Translations under genes and position numbers: made by a program
From: Formicarius rufipectus
Taxonomy: Eukaryota > Chordata > Aves > Passeriformes > Formicariidae
DNA: 64,000 bases
NCBI GenBank assembly: GCA_013399695.1
Contig: VXAU01001777.1
Coordinates: forward strand, 183,519 to 247,518
Direction: 5' to 3'
Notes under the pieces: model-generated
Databases searched by the model: none
Seen by the model: only the letters and a program-made list of their open reading frames with translations
What the model was told of the DNA's origin: nothing
Shown here: positions 36,501 to 46,868 of the stretch, piece by piece
Layout of the letters: each line of letters begins with the position of its first letter
Numbering within the stretch: position 1 is the first letter of the stretch

Positions 36501-37794
36501 CCATAGACTAACTTATATTTTGACTGATGTATCTCTGAGTCTTGCTTAAAAAGAATACAGCTTTTCACTTTCACCTGCACTATTATTTACTGCTGTTCTT
36601 CGCATGTCAAAGTTCAGCTGGTAGGATAATTTTATAAAGGTATTTTGTAAGGAATCCAGGGGAAAAAAATGTTTGTTTTTCTTAAATGGCTGATACTTCT
36701 GTTTGTTCTTTACGGACTGGAAATTACATCCCTAAACAAAAAAAGTCCCCTTTGGAACAGTTGTTCCTACCTGCTGTGTAAAAATGCAGTGGACTAACTT
36801 GCCTACTGCAGTAGTTTCCTAAGCCAGCAAATCTTCTGTTGGTCACAGAAGGCTGTGCAAGCACTCAGGGCAAACCTCACTGGAGAAGCACTGCCCCACA
36901 CTGTCAGGAAAATATTGCTGAATTTCGTTATATGAAAAGTGAAATGTTCTTTGTGCGTGAAGACCTCTTTGCAAATGTTTTCCATTATCCAAACTGTTGG
37001 CCCAGATCCACTGGCAAGAACAACAGTGGGAGTATAGAATAAGTGATGAATATTGTTGTCTCTTTTTGTTTATTACACTTTTCATGATATTTGGTATTTT
37101 TTACTAATCCCAAGTTGCTGAATATAGTGATTACCTGGGAAAGACAGCTTTCATTTAAATATAATAAACAAGAAGTTGCATTTGTGGCAAAATTTAGCCA
37201 TTGCTGTTGCAAGTACTTCAAAAACATATACTCAGGAGGTGCAAAACTGCAAACAGAAGAAGAGCCCTGAAATCTGCCTTTCACACAGTTATTTAAACCA
37301 CTGTAGGACATTGGGGAGTGCAAGCTACAACATTTGAGAGTGGGATGTCCACAGTCTAGGGTATATGCATTACAGACCAGCTGTTCCTTGCTAGCTTCTG
37401 AGAGTAGCACATAAAACAGTCGTAAGTCAAGTCACTGCATTTATGCAAAACCTCTTTTACCGAGTGAGATGGGAACAGATGAAGTTGCTGAGGGACCAGG
37501 CATATGCAGATAACATCAAATGCATGTTAAAAGGGATATGCAGCATCCTCCTGCTCTTTTAAAATAACTTTGAAATTCAGGAGGTGGAAATGTTTTCAGC
37601 AATGGAAGAATTAAAACTTCTAAATACTAAGGCAGTAAGATTTAATTAGGAAGATAACGTAGTTGAGGCCATATCTGTTTGCCAGGATCAAAACAAGACC
37701 AAAAAAATAAATCTTAAAACGCAAGCTCAATGCAGTGAGTATTGTGGGTGAGCAAGGTAATTTCCAAACCCTAGCAGAATACTTCAAGAAACGG
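33514..37794. other. unique AT-rich non-coding DNA
   Basis: No gene or transposon recognised. A 16-base NFI-like palindrome is listed separately. A 141-codon minus-strand frame at 36,985-37,410 has no domain or splice support. Confidence 0.55.
35539..35554. promoter_or_regulatory. NFI-like palindrome
   Basis: TTGGCAT-CA-ATGCCAA is a perfect inverted repeat with 7-base arms. It resembles the NFI site TTGGC-N5-GCCAA, but the spacer is six bases instead of five, which should weaken NFI binding. Confidence 0.25.
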
Positions 37795-38060
37795 AGTTGT
37801 TGTGAACTGGCACAGGAATTGCCGGCCGGCAGCAGGGAGCAGGAATCTCCAGAGCAGCGCTATTCCTCCGTCCCAGTTCTGAACCCGTGCTCCAGGGGGC
37901 CCTGCGAGGCCAAAAGTGATGCTCCCTTCCCTCACCATCTGCAAGCCGGGGAGTTGTGCTGCTGCAAGAACTGTGAAACCCTGCTCTGCAGCCCCACATT
38001 CAATAAAGTATCTTGGGGCACCACCTTCTGCCCAGGTCCTGCAGACTTCCAAGGGTCACT
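37795..38060. other. GC-rich patch with AATAAA, possibly a degraded LTR or exon
   Basis: Sharp rise in GC and CpG against the flanks: about eight CpG in roughly 180 bases, including GCCGGCCGGC near 37,821. An AATAAAG follows at about 38,002-38,008, then a GC-rich stretch. A promoter-like GC block followed by a poly(A) signal would fit an old solo LTR. I could not find convincing TG...CA ends or a target-site duplication. One plus-strand frame (37,735-38,133, 132 codons) spans the patch but resembles no protein I know. Confidence 0.25.
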
Positions 38061-41000
38061 GCTTATTAGCAGTTGCTGTGTTTTACCCTGGAGAGGATTA
38101 GGTTTCAGTGCTGAATGCAGATGTGTCACTTAATCATACATCAGTATCAGTTTATATGTCATTTTTTAACTCCTTCAGAAGTCCTTAAATACTACAAGAG
38201 ATCATATATTGTTGTAAGACTGATGGCTTATTTATAAGTATTTTATTTTCAAAGAAGACAGCCAAGATGAAGAGCAGTGAATTCTGTGTACTGTGTTTGC
38301 ATGTTTGTAATTGTTTCTGGACAAAAAAAAAAAAAAAGGTAAAAAATTACCCGGCAGGGCTTGTACTTCTTGTGATTTATTTTCTGTTTGTGAACTGTAG
38401 TGGAAGGAAAGCAAGTTTTTAGTTAAATATATATATGTTTTAGTTGTATAGTTTTATATGATCTTGCTGCTTAACAGGTTTAAAAACAACACATCGCACC
38501 TCTTAGAGGATTACTGATCTTTGTCACATTTGGTTCTGTATCTCTGCTGCTCTCCTCTTCCCATAGTCTTCCAGGTCCCACCTGCAAAACTGATACACGT
38601 TGCAAAGGGTGAGAGCAGCTGATTCAGTTAACTATAAAACGTTTGGACTGTCCAACACCTTTTTCTTCCTTTAAATAAAGTGTGTTTCCATATCCCAAAT
38701 GAACGGAAATTCAGACTTCCACCTTTTCTTTTTGCTGGTTAGGTTTCAGCTGTACTTGGTCATGTGGCCTCTAACACTGTACAAGAAAAGCACTGTCCTT
38801 TTAACAGTTCCTGTCATTGAGACAGGAACACTTCTTCAAGGGGATACTGGGAAGTTTTAACCAGCAATATTCCCTGCAGCAGAAGAAGAGACTTGAAACA
38901 AAGCTTTTCAGAGCTTGGTTAACCTCAGGAGTCACAGACTTATTTCCTTAGTAAGCTTTAGTTATTTTTAAAAAACAGTGATTTGGAAGTTGTAGTTTTG
39001 AAGTTGAAGGTAAAGATTTTTTTGTTTCTTAGGCAGTCTCTGGTTTTTCCTTACACAAGTAGACACAAGACAGTTTTCTGAAGTGAGGAGAGGGAATGCA
39101 ATTAGTCAGGCTTGGTTGTTACATATAGTTGACTCTGTGCACTAAGATCAATAGTAACTGTGACAGGTCACAGAGTAAAACTCAACTTCTTCAGCTACCT
39201 GCAGATTTATATAAAATGCTTACCTAGTTTTGTCTCATTGATGGCTGGAGTTTAAAAGATATAAAACTGCTTAGTCTTAACAACAGTGATCATTCTTGCT
39301 TCAAAGCCCTTCAAAAATACTCATGTGGCAGACTTGGGACGCCGCTTAAAGACGTAGTTAGAGACTGCCGTGGTTGTAATCATAGCCTGTTTCCACAGGG
39401 CACTATTACCAAGCTTGTAAAAGCTATGCCCAGCTTTATTTAGTTTTACAAGGCTTTGACTTCATTCTAACAGAGCCACATGAGCCTGTTTCCTCACACA
39501 CCCCCATGAGACGGAGAGAAAGTTTGAAAAGGAGGCTCAGCTATTACTAATGAATACATGAACTGCACCCACAAATCCCACTTCTCAGGGGCATTAGGAG
39601 AATGTTTTGGCTGTGGTTCCAAGCAGCACTGTTTGAATTACACCTCCCTTAGAGCAGTCTGCCTTCTTTCCTCTTTTCCCACCCCAAGCTATGCCAAAAG
39701 TACTCATGTGCTTCTTTGTGATATACCTGATCACATAAGTGATCCAGCCGGAAAAATAGCCTAGATTTTTTTTTTTTTTTAGTCCCTGCCCAGATCAGCT
39801 CTTGAAACATTTCACCACACAGCTGAGTAAATAGTTGGCTTTGGCAGAGCACTGGGAGGGGAGTGGGGCAGACACCAATGTCCGAAGAAAAAAGGGAGTC
39901 ACGACTGTTTAAACTATCCTTGCCATTAGAGAAATGCTCCAAGAATCACAGTCCCCGCTGTATGGAGTGCAGAAGTGTAGGTCTGGATTACCAGCCACTT
40001 CCTGTCTGCATGAAGAACCTGTACAAAACTGGAAAGCCCTTACATACAAATATGAGACTCACCCTGATCTGTTTCTTTTGTGTGGGATGTCAATGCTATG
40101 AACCATGCTGGTTATGGTTGTTCAACAGGATGCTGTTGGATACCATTGAGAAGTAGCTTTGTGCCTCTTAAAAAGCAGTCTCCAGATGTAAACAAAAGTG
40201 ACCATTGGAATTGGTGGTGCAAACACTGAGGTCCCACAAACATCCATCCTACTTACTATACCGTTAAGATGAGGGCTGTGCAACACCAGATCCAGATCAA
40301 CTGGCAACATAGATGTGTCCTGTATTAGACTTGGGCACGTGGTTACTCAACTAGCCTGCAAAATGATCTGCAAAACAGCATGTAGCTCAGTCTTCTATTT
40401 ATGCTGGATTGAGAGGACAGACCATTCCTGGTCAGTAGTAATGCCTGCCAGAACAAAAAAGTTATCCTTCAGAAATACTTTAAAACAAATTAGAACCAGA
40501 AAGGAAGGTTTGGACAGGTTCAGTAGTTTATGTCAAATAGCCACGTTTTATTTTGCTTGGTACTATGCACTGTAGAACCAGAGTTAGCACACTGTGTGAC
40601 AAGAACCTGATATTCTGCCCAAGAGATACAATAGGAATGGAAAAAAAAAATTAAAATCATAGAATCTCCCCAGCTAAATTCAGTTGGTTAAAATTCAGCT
40701 GACAGACTCTAAAACACAAGTAGCTCATGATGTCTAGCATGTTTTTTCTACTTTTTTAATGCTTCAGACTTACAAAACTGCTCTGAGGCATCTGAATAAA
40801 AAAGTAGTAAGAGCTTCTTGTTTTGTTTCTGTGGTGGTCCAAACAGAGGGGGTGATGTTTAATTTTGGTAGCTACAGCAACTGAGAGCAGCATCCCTGTT
40901 TCTTAATGAGTAGATGGGGGTGCATTTTTAGATACCCAAGAAAAAGCTTTTTACATGATGAATTAAGTTGGTTGCTATTTAAGGTTTTTGATGATGTCTC

Positions 41001-42360
41001 TGGGAGTGGTTGTACTGCAATCTGTGTGGACATATTATTGAATACCTTCCAGGTGTTGCACCCCACTGAACAGGGTGTTTTTCAGAATCCTTCTGGAAGG
41101 AAAACTGGTTACAGAGGTCTGTTTGAACACTTGGGATGATGGCAGAAAGGAACAGACTAAATTTTTATGTAGTACCATCCTACAGGTCACAGAAAGCAAT
41201 TTGCAAACATTGAAGAAATGTCAGGAAAAAGAGAGTCGACACGGTCCATCCAGCTCCAAAAGCATCTGTGAAAAATTACATAGCCTGGATGGCTGAAATG
41301 ATTTTCACATTCACTGCACATGTAGTCTGGGTTTAGCTATCTCCAGTGCAGTCATTCTGCTGATCTATAGTAGTTATTCCCCCCTCAGTGCATGAACATG
41401 TTTCCCATTCACATAAATAAGAGTTATGTCTTTGTATCCAGGGAGAGGGGATTTTATTTGTCTAGTGCTGAAGCAGCTTCTCACAGGACTGTTTTCCTCC
41501 CACATTCTAAGTTTTGTTCAGCTCTCTTGACCTGTGTTTTCTTTGTTTTGAAGTGTTTGGACTTTTATATTTTAGGTAATAAATGTTAGTAAACTATGAA
41601 GAAGGTGACATGACTAGAAATGGGGTCCCTAGCAGGTTCAACAACTTCAACCTAAAATATGAGAAGTGGCTAGAAAGAGAGAAAAAAAATCTGGAAAGTT
41701 TTGCAGCATAGAAGTAATTTTATTTTATGTGATGATATCACCACATTTTCCCTTCTCCCTTCCCCTGGTACCTATCAGTGAGAGCCTTGTTTTGCTCTAT
41801 GTGGGAAAGTTTGCTCTTATTTACAGGGCTTTTGTCAATTGCTTTTAAAATCTCTGTCACAAGGTGCTATTCAAGCAGTGCCAGTGATGACTATAGCTAT
41901 CACTGCTAAAAAGCTTCTAAGCCATAGAGCATGGGTTTCTTTTGTATATGAGTTTAGGTGGTTTATTTAGTAGAGTGCAATACTGGTGACCAGGGTACCT
42001 CAATTCATGCAGACATTGGGTCTCATTATGACACCTCTCCTTTATTGTCCAAGACTGTTGCTGGGAAGGTGGAGCTGATGTTCACTCAGTGTTAGGTTTG
42101 ATGTACCAGAATTTTCTGAAGCAAAGATTTGTCAAGTTGGAATAGTCAAATTCTGCCATTTGTTTTTCCCCTGTGCAGTTCACTTTGTTATAGCCATCAT
42201 GTGATGACATTAGGTGTGCTCTTCTCCTTGTGAACTTGTGGAAGTGTTGCTCATGTGTTTGCTTCTTGACCCCTCATTATTTCTGTGGGGAAAGGGGAGA
42301 AATGAGAGGAGAGGCAGCAACAAGATTTTAATTCCTTTTAATTTTATTTTTTAAAAGAAT
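38061..42360. other. unique non-coding DNA
   Basis: No gene or transposon recognised over 4.3 kb. A runs near 38,323-38,337 and 40,641-40,650 and a T run at 39,767-39,780 are the only simple sequence. Confidence 0.55.
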
Positions 42361-42368
42361 TTTAAAGG

Positions 42369-42408
42369 GGTTTTGTTTGTTTGTTTGTTTGTTTTGGTTT
42401 TTTTTCAT
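42369..42408. repeat. (GTTT)n microsatellite
   Basis: Five or so GTTT units followed by GGTTTTTTTT. Confidence 0.9.
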
Positions 42409-42528
42409 TCCTCTGCTACTGTTATGGACCAGGCCCTCAACCACTCTAATCAGTCTCCTTCTGTGTGACAGAACCTATCATGTGACTTTCTGATGATGCT
42501 ATTTCTCTTTACCTTTTACTTTTTGCAG

Positions 42529-42608
42529 GCTATAGTTTTCCTAACATGCTCACTGCCTGGTTAATCAAACATGTTGGCACACAGCCATCTTGGGAAACAA
42601 TTGTATAA
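42529..42608 (+). other. possible short terminal exon fragment
   Basis: TCTTTACCTTTTACTTTTTGCAG ends at 42,528 and is a strong acceptor. One frame then encodes about 25 residues, including NMLTAWLIKHVG and QPSWETIV, before TAA at 42,606-42,608. The spacing of Trp, Leu and the PSWETI-like end recalls the late helices of death-domain proteins. The piece is far too short for a family call, no neighbouring exon supports it, and chance is likely. Confidence 0.1.
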
Positions 42609-42879
42609 CTGGAGATACCAGGAAGAGGGCAGGGGGAGGTTTCAGTAGCATAAAGTCAGTGAAAGAAATGAGCTCCTGGATAGCACTGCATGCCTGCTAC
42701 CATACCCTCATTTGGCTCCTGCATGAGTTGTGGTCGGCTAAAACCACTGGGAAGGGGCTGAACTTGTACTTTCAGTGTCTGCTTTATAGGGTGCTTGATC
42801 ACTGTAGCACTAGAATAACTTTGCTCCAGGATATGGGTAGATATTTGTATCCTCTGTGCTGGTGAAAGGCAGTTCTACC

Positions 42880-43760
42880 TCAATTCCTTGTGGCGCTGGG
42901 CAAGAGTCCTGTTTGCTCGACCACTCCCCGGGTTATCAGGGACTGCAGAAAAAGCAGATTAGGGCCATTCACACCGGCAGTTTCCTTACTGCCTTTGCAA
43001 GACTGATAACCCCTGGCGGAGAGGCAATGACGACAGCAGGCAGCAATCTCTTCCCCAGGGAGGGCTGCCTGCCCTGCAAGTGTGTTTACCCCCACAGGTG
43101 TGGCTCCTGGAAACCCTGTCTCTGCCTCTGGTTTTTGGCGCCTGCAGTAGTCTCCTAGGCTGGTCATCATGGCTTGTCCGGCTCCAGCCATCCTCCCCGG
43201 GGAGCCGCTTCTGGGCAAGATCTTGTGGAAGTGTTGCTCAATAGCAGCCTCATCCTTCATAGGTGCCTCTGTGGCGCAGCCAAGGGGGTGCGTGCTGAGC
43301 CAGCCTGGCTGTGGCAGATGACAGCCCTCACCCCTATTTCCTCCCTGCTGCCTGGCAGCCTGTGGGGAAAGGTGTTGGCTTTCAGAAAACAAGACGGGCT
43401 AGGTGAGGAAACAAGAAGAGGCATGAGAACAGCTAGGTTTAATTTCTGAGCCTGAGCACTTCGGTGCTGCCAGTCAAAAGGCAGGGCACAGCCTGCACAG
43501 CCCGGGATGGGTGGCAGGGGGCTGTGCCCACCCCCATGTGCCCCGGCGTGCTGCCGCAAGGACGTGCTGCAGCACAACCACAGCCGTGTGAGGCGCTGCC
43601 TTCGCTGGCCCAGCTGGCAGCGCCTCACTCGGTCCCTTTCCACAAAGGCAGCACTAAGTATGGGCATGCCCTTAATCTCCTGTCCTCACCTTCGGGGAAG
43701 TTACGAAAGCGAAGTCCTACTTCGTTTGAGGATTTACGAACACAGCTGTGAATGTGTATT
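42880..43760. promoter_or_regulatory. GC-rich, CpG-enriched island
   Basis: About 880 bases with much higher GC than the rest of the window. Counting by eye, 43,440-43,750 holds about 16 CpG, and 42,880-43,290 about a dozen more, in a window where CpG is otherwise scarce. This suggests a weak CpG island: a promoter or enhancer of an unseen transcript, or a degraded GC-rich repeat. The high GC thins out stops, which explains overlapping frames of 136-170 codons on the minus strand and about 95 on the plus strand. None is recognisable and they contradict one another. I see no TATA box or clear splice donor. Confidence 0.4.
43701..43740. repeat. CpG-containing hairpin between direct repeats
   Basis: TTACGAA occurs at 43,701-43,707 and again at 43,734-43,740. 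Between them CGAAGT-CCT-ACTTCG (43,710-43,724) is a perfect 6-base-arm hairpin. Four CpG fall in 40 bases. Confidence 0.6.
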
Positions 43761-46700
43761 AGCTTGCTTGGCCCAGGATATAGTGAGCCACTGAGGAGTG
43801 TTTACTGAAGTGTACCCTGGCATCTTTATCCTTCCTTTGCAGCTGCTACTTACCAGACAGCATTTGTGGTGAATGTAGCTGGCAAGAAACATCGTCTAGG
43901 AATGAACTGGATGAGTTAAAGAATTTTTCACACTAACATTGTTGCAGGCGTTTGAAAATACTTCACATGAGAGCATATTTTTGTAACACCAAATCAAATT
44001 AACATTGCATGAAGCTGGCTCAACTAAATCAGATTTACCATTAAAATGTTTGGTATTTTTGTTTTGGGTCCCTGCCTTGTTTACAGCTCCTCTGTACTAT
44101 GCTCTGTGCTGCAGAGATCATCTCCATCCACTCTATCAACACATTGTTTCACAAATGTGGCAGCAACACAGCTAATGCATCAGCACTGGGGTGCAGGGGG
44201 GGAGGAAGGCATGGGGAGAGTGGGTTGGAACGTGGTGTGAGATTTAGACCTTTCCTTGGCAATTAAAGAAACTGATTAGGAAAATGTTCATATTCCACTC
44301 TTAGTCAAAATAGCCTGTTATGATGCTATTTCTTTAAGAAACTCAGATTGCTTGACTAGAATGAGAATGTCTTCTTTAAAAATCACCAGAATAAAGTAGC
44401 AGGATTGTTTCTTCTGTAAGCTGTTCCGAGATTCAGAATTTGCTTTCTCCATTCTGGGATTTAACTTGTCAGTCAGATATAATTATTTCTCTTGTGTTTT
44501 AGTAACCCATGACTGGAACTTTTTTTAATTATCATTCCAGAAACTGAGAAAACTGCTTAAAAATAGATATAAAAACAGATCAGAACCCACAAAAAATCAG
44601 ACATCTATTAATATGCATGTCATCCCACCATGCTGATTCGTTCTTTGTAGGTTGTGCAATCTAGCCCTTCCTTTGCTTGACTTCGTTTTCTTATTTAGAT
44701 CCTTGTTTAGATTTCATGTAGGACTGTTATTCTCTATTTTGTTGAGAAAGTTTCCTAGCGGATTGTGGCTGCTATAGCTGTATGGGAACGGACTGTTTTT
44801 TGTGGAGTTATTTATTTGAATTGGGACTCTCTAAAACCCCCTCCTTGTCATCAATCTAATAGAGATCTTCCAACAGTGTATTAGTCATTACTGGGGTGAC
44901 ATGAAGCAGAATATAGTTTTGGACACGCCCTTCTAGTGAAAGACACTGAGCTTTAAACCACCTCACAGATGTGCAGAACTGTACTAGCCATGCCTAAATC
45001 CCTTGCATGCTTAATAGGCTTTTTGCCTATAAATCCCTATGCGCCATTGAGATATTGGATCTTTGTAGAAGGGCTGGATTTAACGGGAAGCCTGGATGTC
45101 TCCGATTTATCTCACAGCTCCCGCCCTCAGCGTTGCTTATGGGTGGAGTGCACTGCTCTGACACGGACTTCTGTTGCCACCCTGGTAAAAGCAGCAGAGG
45201 GGGAAGATCTCCCTGCCCAGCACCCAGAAGCAGGCTCAGAGCTGGGGCTTTGTCTCTACAGCTCTGACAGCAGCATGGCCATGAAACAGATGAAGTAAAC
45301 AAACCAACAATACGGGCATTTTTGTACAGAATAGGTCTATTATTCTTCCTGACAGCATGACTTGGATTTTGAGCTCTCATTCTTTGTATTGTTCCTTATT
45401 TAAAAAGAAAGAGAAAGCAGAACAAGGAATAATACAAATGAGACAGCCTAGGGCTTGTGCTTGCCTATAGGATATTCTTAAGGTCCCATTGGCACTACAA
45501 ATTGGAACCACTTTGTAACCTGGTCCCTAAACCCAGCTGTATTTTTAAAGCAGTTAGACCGTAAAGTTGTACATGCTTACATGATTGATTTTCCCAGGAC
45601 TGTTAGCCAGACTAATAACCAAGAGCCCATAATCAGTTCCTTACCAAGACCAATTCACTGATCATTCAGTGTACAGAGTTTTTCTTAGCCTGACAATGGT
45701 GTTTGCAGTCATACAGAATAGCATCTCTGTATTTTCTGCCCTCTCCATTTCAGCCCTAGGTGGGATTTAGGCAGGAGGATGCTGGGTGGGCTGCAGTAGG
45801 GGTGCACACTGCTGCTCCTGGGCATGCTGAGCAGTGAGCCCCATTTGCTGCAGGCTGTCAGACTGGGTTCTGCCTTGATTGTACCAACCAGGCAGGGGCT
45901 TCTGGAGGGAGCCCATGGCCAGAGGGCTGCATGAAGCTGTCAGGACTTTCAGACAGCATTTTGTTGCAAGTCTCACACTCAGTAAGGCTAAAAAAAATTG
46001 CATTAGATAAAATTTTGAGCACTTTCTTGTCCTTTGGACTGTAAATCCATAACTTCTGCTGGACACAGAAAAACCAAGATGGAGTCTGGGCGATAGCCTT
46101 TTTCCCCTTACTCCAACAAAGCTGGCTATGCCCAAGAAACAGCCCTTGAGCTCGCTGGCAGCATCAAGGGTGCAGATGTTTCACAGCTGCATCAAAAGAA
46201 CATGGAGTTGCACACTCCTAAAAGCACATAAACTCCCTGTTAAAGGGTAAGGATTTTGTCTAATCTGCATGGTAACCTCCTCACCTGGCTGGGGCATTTC
46301 CTTGGCTGGGGGAGGTACGGCTGCAGGGAATCCCTGCCTGTAGGACAGATGAGGGAGGGTCTGTTGAAACCCTCACACTCTCCTTACACTGATTTTTTTT
46401 CAGATCTTGACACCCACAGCAAGGGAAAAGCAATAACACCATCACTGATGAGTGGGATGCACTGTTATTATAATCACATTAGCAATCCTGATCCTGCTTC
46501 TGGAAAGAGCACATCAGGAATACTATGTAGAAAATTGCTTTATGTTTAAAAATTATTAGTTACTGATTGCGTGTGAGAGAGACATACATTCATGAGTCAT
46601 TCCATGCCATTTCTGTTTTTATCTCTGCACTTGTAATTTTCCAGGGGAACACATGGAGTAAATCCTTATTCCATGTACAAGCTTTTGTGCAAACCTCAGT

Positions 46701-46763
46701 TTAACGAAGCAGTCTGGAAGATCTTTCATTCCACTAGACACTATTTCTGTTTACACATCTCTA
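43761..46763. other. non-coding DNA of mixed composition
   Basis: No gene or transposon recognised. 45,070-45,290 and 45,750-45,960 are somewhat GC-richer and carry overlapping frames of 86-122 codons on both strands, without splice or domain support. Confidence 0.5.
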
Positions 46764-46868
46764 GCATTTAAACATTGCAGAATTGTTTAAATGCATTTAA
46801 CTTGTAATGCATTTATGTTTATGTTTAAATACATAAACAATACATAGATTTATGCTTAAAAGCATAAA
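46764..46868. repeat. three consecutive perfect inverted repeats
   Basis: Hairpin 1: GCATTTAAACA (46,764-46,774) with TGTTTAAATGC (46,784-46,794), 11-base arms and 9-base loop. Hairpin 2: TGTTTATGT (46,816-46,824) with ACATAAACA (46,831-46,839), 6-base loop. Hairpin 3: TTTATGCTT (46,849-46,857) with AAGCATAAA (46,860-46,868), 2-base loop. The arms share words such as GTTTA and ATAAAC. No flanking target-site duplication was seen. Confidence 0.8.

Noticed and set aside
36985..37410. 141-codon minus-strand frame
   Set aside because: No splice sites, poly(A) signal or recognisable motif; AT-rich composition fits chance.
40655..40666. AATCATAGAATC, resembling a CR1 terminal repeat
   Set aside because: No further CR1 sequence on either side.
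43266..43279. CCTCTGTGGCGCAG, resembling a tRNA 5' end with box A
   Set aside because: No anticodon stem, no box B (GGTTCGA-like) and no 3' acceptor stem follow; a chance match.
42880..43392. 170-codon minus-strand frame
   Set aside because: It lies in the GC-rich island where stops are rare on all frames, overlaps other frames, and shows no domain, splice site or start context.
43257..43794. Overlapping frames of 95-136 codons on both strands
   Set aside because: Mutually exclusive, explained by base composition.
45027..45380. 117-codon minus frame with an overlapping plus frame
   Set aside because: Opposite-strand frames in a GC-richer patch; neither has support.
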